The notes under the pieces were generated by a model. The model made no database searches, was not told the DNA's origin, and worked only from the letters and a program-made list of their open reading frames with translations. The translations under genes and the position numbers were made by a program. From NCBI GenBank assembly GCA_023251455.1, contig JAHEYT010000059.1, forward strand, positions 1 to 45,423: DNA of 45,423 bases. Direction: 5' to 3'. Positions within the stretch are counted from its first letter, which is position 1, and every line of letters begins with the position of its first letter. This stretch comes from Bacteroidota bacterium. Its GTDB lineage: Bacteria; Bacteroidota; Bacteroidia; Bacteroidales; Prolixibacteraceae. Positions 41,665 through 45,423 of the stretch are shown here, piece by piece.

Positions 41665-43582
41665 GGTCGTTGGATGTTAAAAATGAATACTGATAATCCA
41701 TTGGGATAATGGCTAAATAATCTTCAACACTTGCCCCCGCCAAACATGCCTCAATAATTCTCCTGCCTGTTGCCGATAACTCAGGTGTTAAGTACTTTGG
41801 CAATTCTGCTTTAAAGAAATCGTACAGTATTTCTGCACCAGCATCGTAACCCGAGGTTTCTATTTCAACTTGTTTATGAACCTGAAGAAATCGGGAAGGA
41901 ATTTTTGCCCCTTCAATGGTAAGATAGTTTAGCTCAAAGCCAAGTAACGGGCAACGGGCATATTGATATTGGTCGCTTCTAAGTTTTGCATTTCCCCTTC
42001 TGGTAAGGTATTCGCGCATTAATAACTGTGGTTTAAAGCCAACTTTCCAGGCACCAATATGCTGGTTAGGCGTAAGGGTATATCTCATTCTTGGTGTTTG
42101 AATGATTTGTTCGAGCAACAAATTGGCATGTGTAACCATTTTTCCTGTTGCAAAAGGCCAGTAGGAGCCAACTCCTTCGCTTCCCATTCCGCCACCATCA
42201 ACAATACTTGGGTTTGCATGTCCACGGGGCGAAACAAGTCTCCATAACCAAGCCAGAGCTGGCGGTAAAATATGGAATAAGCCAACAATACCATAGGTTG
42301 GGTTTTCTTTTGTGCAAGGAGGGGTTCGAACGCCAAAACTTCTTATGTCAACAGTCACAGGTTTGCTGACCACATTGGGGACGACATTTCTTGGTACAAT
42401 TACCCTGGGGTTAGGACAACTTTTTCCGGGACTATCTTCGGTATGATCCCAAATTAGAGCGGTGCAATCCGGATTAGATTTTATATTCAGAAACAAAAGC
42501 GGTTCTTTGGTTTTGATCGTCAACTTTTCAAGAAAAGGATCATCTCCATAATCGGTAATACTGTCAACTCTAATAAACCAAGCATTTTCTGCGTCTAAAA
42601 CGGTCAACTTTCCGTTGCTTTTTTGAATGGAGGGGTGACACAAAGCCATATCATCTGTTACCGGATTAAAAGAACAGAACAGAGGAAAGTTTATTAACCT
42701 CTTTTCTCCTGTTACAATATTTTCACCGATTTGTACCTGTCCATTTGGCTCCCTCAGTATATTTTGAAGCATTTCACTTTTGCCACCACCACTTGCACCT
42801 TCGTGCATGAAGGTTGTAATGTTGTCATAAGGGCTAACAGTCTGTACTGTAGAACAATGAGCTGTTATCCAACCTTCTTTTTCACCTTTTGACAAAAGAG
42901 CGCCATACAGCCCTTTCTTGGCGCTTGGTCCGGGATAAAGGTTATAAGAAAATATTTCGTGCAAATTTTCGGAACGTTTATGAACAACGACCTGTTTTCC
43001 ATTGAAGTGCGTGTGCCGAAAAGTAGGGGCAACATAGATTACTGAATCAATCGAAAAATCAATTGGTAAATCCTTGACAGGAATAATTCGTTGGAGCATC
43101 GAAAGTCCCATTGCAAAAAAACCTGCATTTGCCGGAGCAATTGCGATACCACCCGAACCAATCGTATCATTTCCGGCGAAATAAAAGAATACAGCTAATT
43201 CCTGCGACTGTAGCCAATGAATGGTTTCCTTTCGAAGAGTGTCAAAATCATATCCAAACTTATCAGAAAACCGCTCCTTGTCAGTGGGTAAATTATCGGC
43301 AATAGCCATTGTATCAGGGTCTCTCCGCCTCATATACGCCTCAGTATAGTTGGCAGAAATACCGTTTGTAACTTTGTGTACAATCGCTTCGGTAACTTCA
43401 CCTTTTCCGGGAATATCGTATTTTACTTCGTAACTGTTGCAATCATCACCTCCAACTGCTGCGTTAGCCAATTGTTTTACCGTGTCGAAAGTTTTAAATG
43501 ATTTACATCCTCCCAGCACAACAAGAACATCATCAGGTAAACTGACTCTTTTCTTTTCAAGTGTTTTAAACAAGTCACTCAT
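41657..43582 (-). CDS. Divergent PEP-carboxykinase-like protein (DUF4914-type)
   Basis: This 641-residue soluble protein is usually annotated as a DUF4914 hypothetical protein. The P-loop GASGGGKS (262-269) is preceded by PEPCK-like elements: AKKGLYGALL (221-230, like the KKG metal/phosphate motif), WITAHCSTV (238-246, like MHCSAN). It is followed by NPVTDDMALCHPS (306-318), NPRVIVPRNVVPNVV (391-405, like the RVxYPxxHIPN segment) and RSFGVRTPP (414-422, like DAFGVLPP). These occur in the same order as in ATP-dependent PEPCK. Neighbours are malate dehydrogenase and citrate synthase, consistent with an oxaloacetate-linked kinase, but a role in true PEPCK activity is unproven. Confidence 0.7.
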   Translation of the reverse strand: MSDLFKTLEKKRVSLPDDVLVVLGGCKSFKTFDTVKQLANAAVGGDDCNSYEVKYDIPGKGEVTEAIVHKVTNGISANYTEAYMRRRDPDTMAIADNLPTDKERFSDKFGYDFDTLRKETIHWLQSQELAVFFYFAGNDTIGSGGIAIAPANAGFFAMGLSMLQRIIPVKDLPIDFSIDSVIYVAPTFRHTHFNGKQVVVHKRSENLHEIFSYNLYPGPSAKKGLYGALLSKGEKEGWITAHCSTVQTVSPYDNITTFMHEGASGGGKSEMLQNILREPNGQVQIGENIVTGEKRLINFPLFCSFNPVTDDMALCHPSIQKSNGKLTVLDAENAWFIRVDSITDYGDDPFLEKLTIKTKEPLLFLNIKSNPDCTALIWDHTEDSPGKSCPNPRVIVPRNVVPNVVSKPVTVDIRSFGVRTPPCTKENPTYGIVGLFHILPPALAWLWRLVSPRGHANPSIVDGGGMGSEGVGSYWPFATGKMVTHANLLLEQIIQTPRMRYTLTPNQHIGAWKVGFKPQLLMREYLTRRGNAKLRSDQYQYARCPLLGFELNYLTIEGAKIPSRFLQVHKQVEIETSGYDAGAEILYDFFKAELPKYLTPELSATGRRIIEACLAGASVEDYLAIIPMDYQYSFLTSNDHE

Positions 43583-43627
43583 AATTTATCATTTCAAATT
43601 CCATCTAATGCTTAACACAATCAATTC

Positions 43628-44566
43628 TTATAAAATACCTAATTCATTAAGAACCCCATTCATATTACGAACAGCATCTGCACTTTTGTCAAAAGCAGCT
43701 TGTTCTTCAGAATTCAGGTTATAATCAACAATAGTTTCAAACCCATTTTTGCCAATTACAACAGGCACACCAATACAGATATCGCTTTGGCCATATTCAC
43801 CTTCTAGTGCAACACAGCACGGAAATACTTTCTTTTCATCGCGAACAATCGCTTCAACAAGTGCCGCTCCGGCAGCTCCAGGAGCATACCATGCAGAGGT
43901 TCCAAGAAGACCTGTAAGTGTTGCACCGCCTACCATGGTATCGGCAATCACTTTTTTTACTGTTTCTTCTTCAAGTAAGACAGCTACCGGCATACCATTG
44001 TAAGTAGCAAAACGAGCAAGAGGTATCATCGTTGTATCGCCATGTCCCCCAATAACGGTACCATGCAAATCAGTCGCAGGTACATTCAATGCCTGACTTA
44101 AATAACATTTGAAACGTGAGCTGTCAAGAATTCCACCCATTCCAATTACCCTGTTTTTTGGTAATCCGGTAGTTTTCAATGTCAGGTAAGTCATCGTGTC
44201 CATCGGATTGCTGATTACAATAAGGATAGCCTCCGGAGAATATTTTAAAACATTTTGTGCTACATCTTTTACAATACCGGCGTTTATACCGATCAAATCT
44301 TCACGTGTCATTCCCGGTTTACGAGGTATGCCCGAGGTTATAACTACGACTTCAGAACCAGCCGTTTTGCTATAATCGGCAGTTACACCTGTAACACGGG
44401 TATCAAAACCCAACAAGGTTGCCGTTTGCATAATATCAAGTGCTTTACCTTCGGCAAAACCTTCTTTAATGTCGAGTAAAATTATTTCGCTGGCCAATTC
44501 TTTTTGTGCCATTACGTTTGCACACGTTGCACCAACATTTCCTGCTCCTACTACTGTTATTTTCAT
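43628..44566 (-). CDS. mdh: Malate dehydrogenase (LDH-like type)
   Basis: The 312-residue NAD-dependent enzyme starts with the Rossmann motif VVGAGNVGATCANVM. Catalytic and substrate residues are in SGIPRKPGMTREDL (R residues for the mobile loop), the SNPMDTMTYL segment, and GGHGDTTMIPLARF with the catalytic histidine. The MTRED loop Arg specifies malate/oxaloacetate over lactate. It is cytoplasmic. It lies 45 bases upstream (in reading direction) of the PEPCK-like gene and 180 bases after a small membrane-protein gene, making a TCA-type operon with citrate synthase. Confidence 0.94.
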   Translation of the reverse strand: MKITVVGAGNVGATCANVMAQKELASEIILLDIKEGFAEGKALDIMQTATLLGFDTRVTGVTADYSKTAGSEVVVITSGIPRKPGMTREDLIGINAGIVKDVAQNVLKYSPEAILIVISNPMDTMTYLTLKTTGLPKNRVIGMGGILDSSRFKCYLSQALNVPATDLHGTVIGGHGDTTMIPLARFATYNGMPVAVLLEEETVKKVIADTMVGGATLTGLLGTSAWYAPGAAGAALVEAIVRDEKKVFPCCVALEGEYGQSDICIGVPVVIGKNGFETIVDYNLNSEEQAAFDKSADAVRNMNGVLNELGIL

Positions 44567-44745
44567 CTTTTTACCTTTTTAAATTATCACTATAAATATT
44601 TTTAGACTGCTTTTCTTGTTTTATATATTTCTTCAATCCAATTGTTTTGAATTACAATTAGCTCCACTGACACCTGATACTGTATTTGTTCAATTAACAA
44701 ATATCCGTGTTGACTTTTCGAGCCGAATTTTAAACTGGTTTGCAG

Positions 44746-44901
44746 TTAGTCTTCTTCCGGTCTTGACTTGCGCTTAATTTCAGTTTCATTTAAAAACTTA
44801 GTATACTCTTCTTTATCTTTCCGATTACGTTTAATCAGGTAAAAAATAAAAGCAATTACACAAACCGAAATTACAGCTATAATAATCCATTCATTTTTCA
44901 T
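44746..44901 (-). CDS. 51-residue single-span membrane protein
   Basis: An open frame from ATG at 44901 reads MKNEWIIIAVISVCVIAFIF, then YLIKRNRKDKEEY and a charged tail ending RPEED with a TAA stop. One N-terminal membrane helix (about 5-22) is followed by a basic, cytoplasmic segment. The clean hydrophobic-to-charged pattern and clear start suggest a real small gene between citrate synthase and mdh. It is too short for most gene callers and has no recognised family. Confidence 0.6.
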   Translation of the reverse strand: MKNEWIIIAVISVCVIAFIFYLIKRNRKDKEEYTKFLNETEIKRKSRPEED

Positions 44902-44998
44902 AGCGCCAATTTTTTAAGTTGTTTATACGGTCTTCTCTGTTTGAAATTTTACTGTTTTTTTTGTAATCAATAACCAAAGAATTATCCGTCGCGAAGAT

Positions 44999-45423
44999 TT
45001 ATAATCTGTCTTTCAGATGGATATAGTTTTGTTCCGGAAATACATTTTTGTATGCCGGACGAATAATTCGGCCAGCGTCAAAAGTCAGTTCCTCTAACCG
45101 ATGCGAACACCATCCGGCAATGCGCGACATTGCAAACAACGGAGTATATAATGGTTCTTTAATTCCTATGCAGTTATATACGAAGCCTGAATAAAAATCG
45201 ACATTCGCGCAAACACGTTTCGCCACTTTATCGCCTTTGAAATCATAGAATATTTGAGGGGCAAGGTTTTCAATCAGTTCGTAAAGTTCAAATTCTTCTA
45301 ATCGGCCTTTTTCTATTGCCAGCTCACGAGCTTGTCTTTTAAGCAATATCGCACGAGGGTCAGAAATGGTGTAAACAGCATGGCCAATACCATAAATTTT
45401 ACCTGAACCATCATAAGCCTTTT
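44999..45423 (-). CDS. Citrate/2-methylcitrate synthase, C-terminal part
   Basis: The frame runs off the right edge; 140 C-terminal residues are visible. They contain the active-site region GIGHAVYTISDPRA, the LYELIENLAPQIFYDF helix, CANVDFYSGFVYNCIG with the catalytic Asp, and SRIAGWCSHRLEE followed by RIIRPAY. This is the bacterial type I-like form found in anaerobes and Bacteroidota, condensing acetyl-CoA with oxaloacetate. Its stop lies 97 bases before the small membrane-protein start. The gene probably heads the mdh/PEPCK-like/purE operon, but its 5' end is outside the window. Confidence 0.9.
   Translation of the reverse strand, partial: KAYDGSGKIYGIGHAVYTISDPRAILLKRQARELAIEKGRLEEFELYELIENLAPQIFYDFKGDKVAKRVCANVDFYSGFVYNCIGIKEPLYTPLFAMSRIAGWCSHRLEELTFDAGRIIRPAYKNVFPEQNYIHLKDRL

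Overview
The window is a chromosomal segment of a Bacteroidota bacterium, most likely an anaerobic or microaerophilic member of the Marinilabiliales (Prolixibacteraceae-like). This placement is an inference. It rests on the moderately low GC content, weak or absent Shine-Dalgarno sites, Bacteroidota-type -7 promoter boxes (TAnnTTTG) before several genes, a type IX secretion (T9SS) sorting domain, the PadR/PspC operon, and family assignments typical of that phylum. There are no rRNA or tRNA genes, CRISPR arrays or intact insertion sequences.

Layout: 1-2.9 kb holds the end of smpB, an aspartate-type aminotransferase, an alpha/beta hydrolase and a GroES-like co-chaperone. 3.2-5.5 kb is a PadR-regulated PspC envelope-stress operon with a candidate autoregulatory operator. 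5.7-16.8 kb is mostly housekeeping: an S41 processing protease, PnuC with an NadR-type ribosylnicotinamide kinase, serine acetyltransferase, a Crp/Fnr regulator, LpxA, a THUMP RNA methyltransferase, AroE, an ABC-F ATPase, endonuclease III, a two-cluster ferredoxin and a tiny T9SS-tailed protein. 16.8-20.3 kb carries three Tat-exported sugar enzymes: two isomerase/epimerase TIM barrels and one Gfo/Idh oxidoreductase.

20.7-29.2 kb is the most interesting region. It encodes a periplasmic solute-binding domain joined through a membrane helix to a cytoplasmic GcvH-like domain, a Tat-exported protein with four [4Fe-4S] clusters, an NrfD/HybB quinone-linked membrane subunit, and a second membrane-anchored GcvH-like protein. 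These are followed by a histidine kinase with periplasmic haem-c motifs, an NtrC-type sigma54 activator and an archaemetzincin protease. A sigma54-like promoter and a perfect inverted repeat lie upstream. Both GcvH-like domains lack the lipoyl lysine and no catalytic subunit is encoded. I read this as a poorly described, redox-sensed, membrane electron-transfer system.

29.9-34.2 kb is a reactive-sulfur operon: an ArsR-rhodanese fusion regulator with a perfect 16+16 bp operator, an SQR-like flavoprotein, a cysteine desulfurase, two DsrE-like proteins and a DUF302 protein. 34.3-39.5 kb is a run of small membrane and metal-stress proteins: TerB-like, YqaA-like, DedA, TerC, UPF0114, a zinc-finger protein with a His-rich tail, and MntP. 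39.6-45.4 kb, on the minus strand, runs citrate synthase, a small membrane protein, malate dehydrogenase, a divergent PEP-carboxykinase-like protein, a class II-type PurE, TsaC/Sua5 and a beta-carbonic anhydrase. This grouping centres on oxaloacetate and CO2/bicarbonate.
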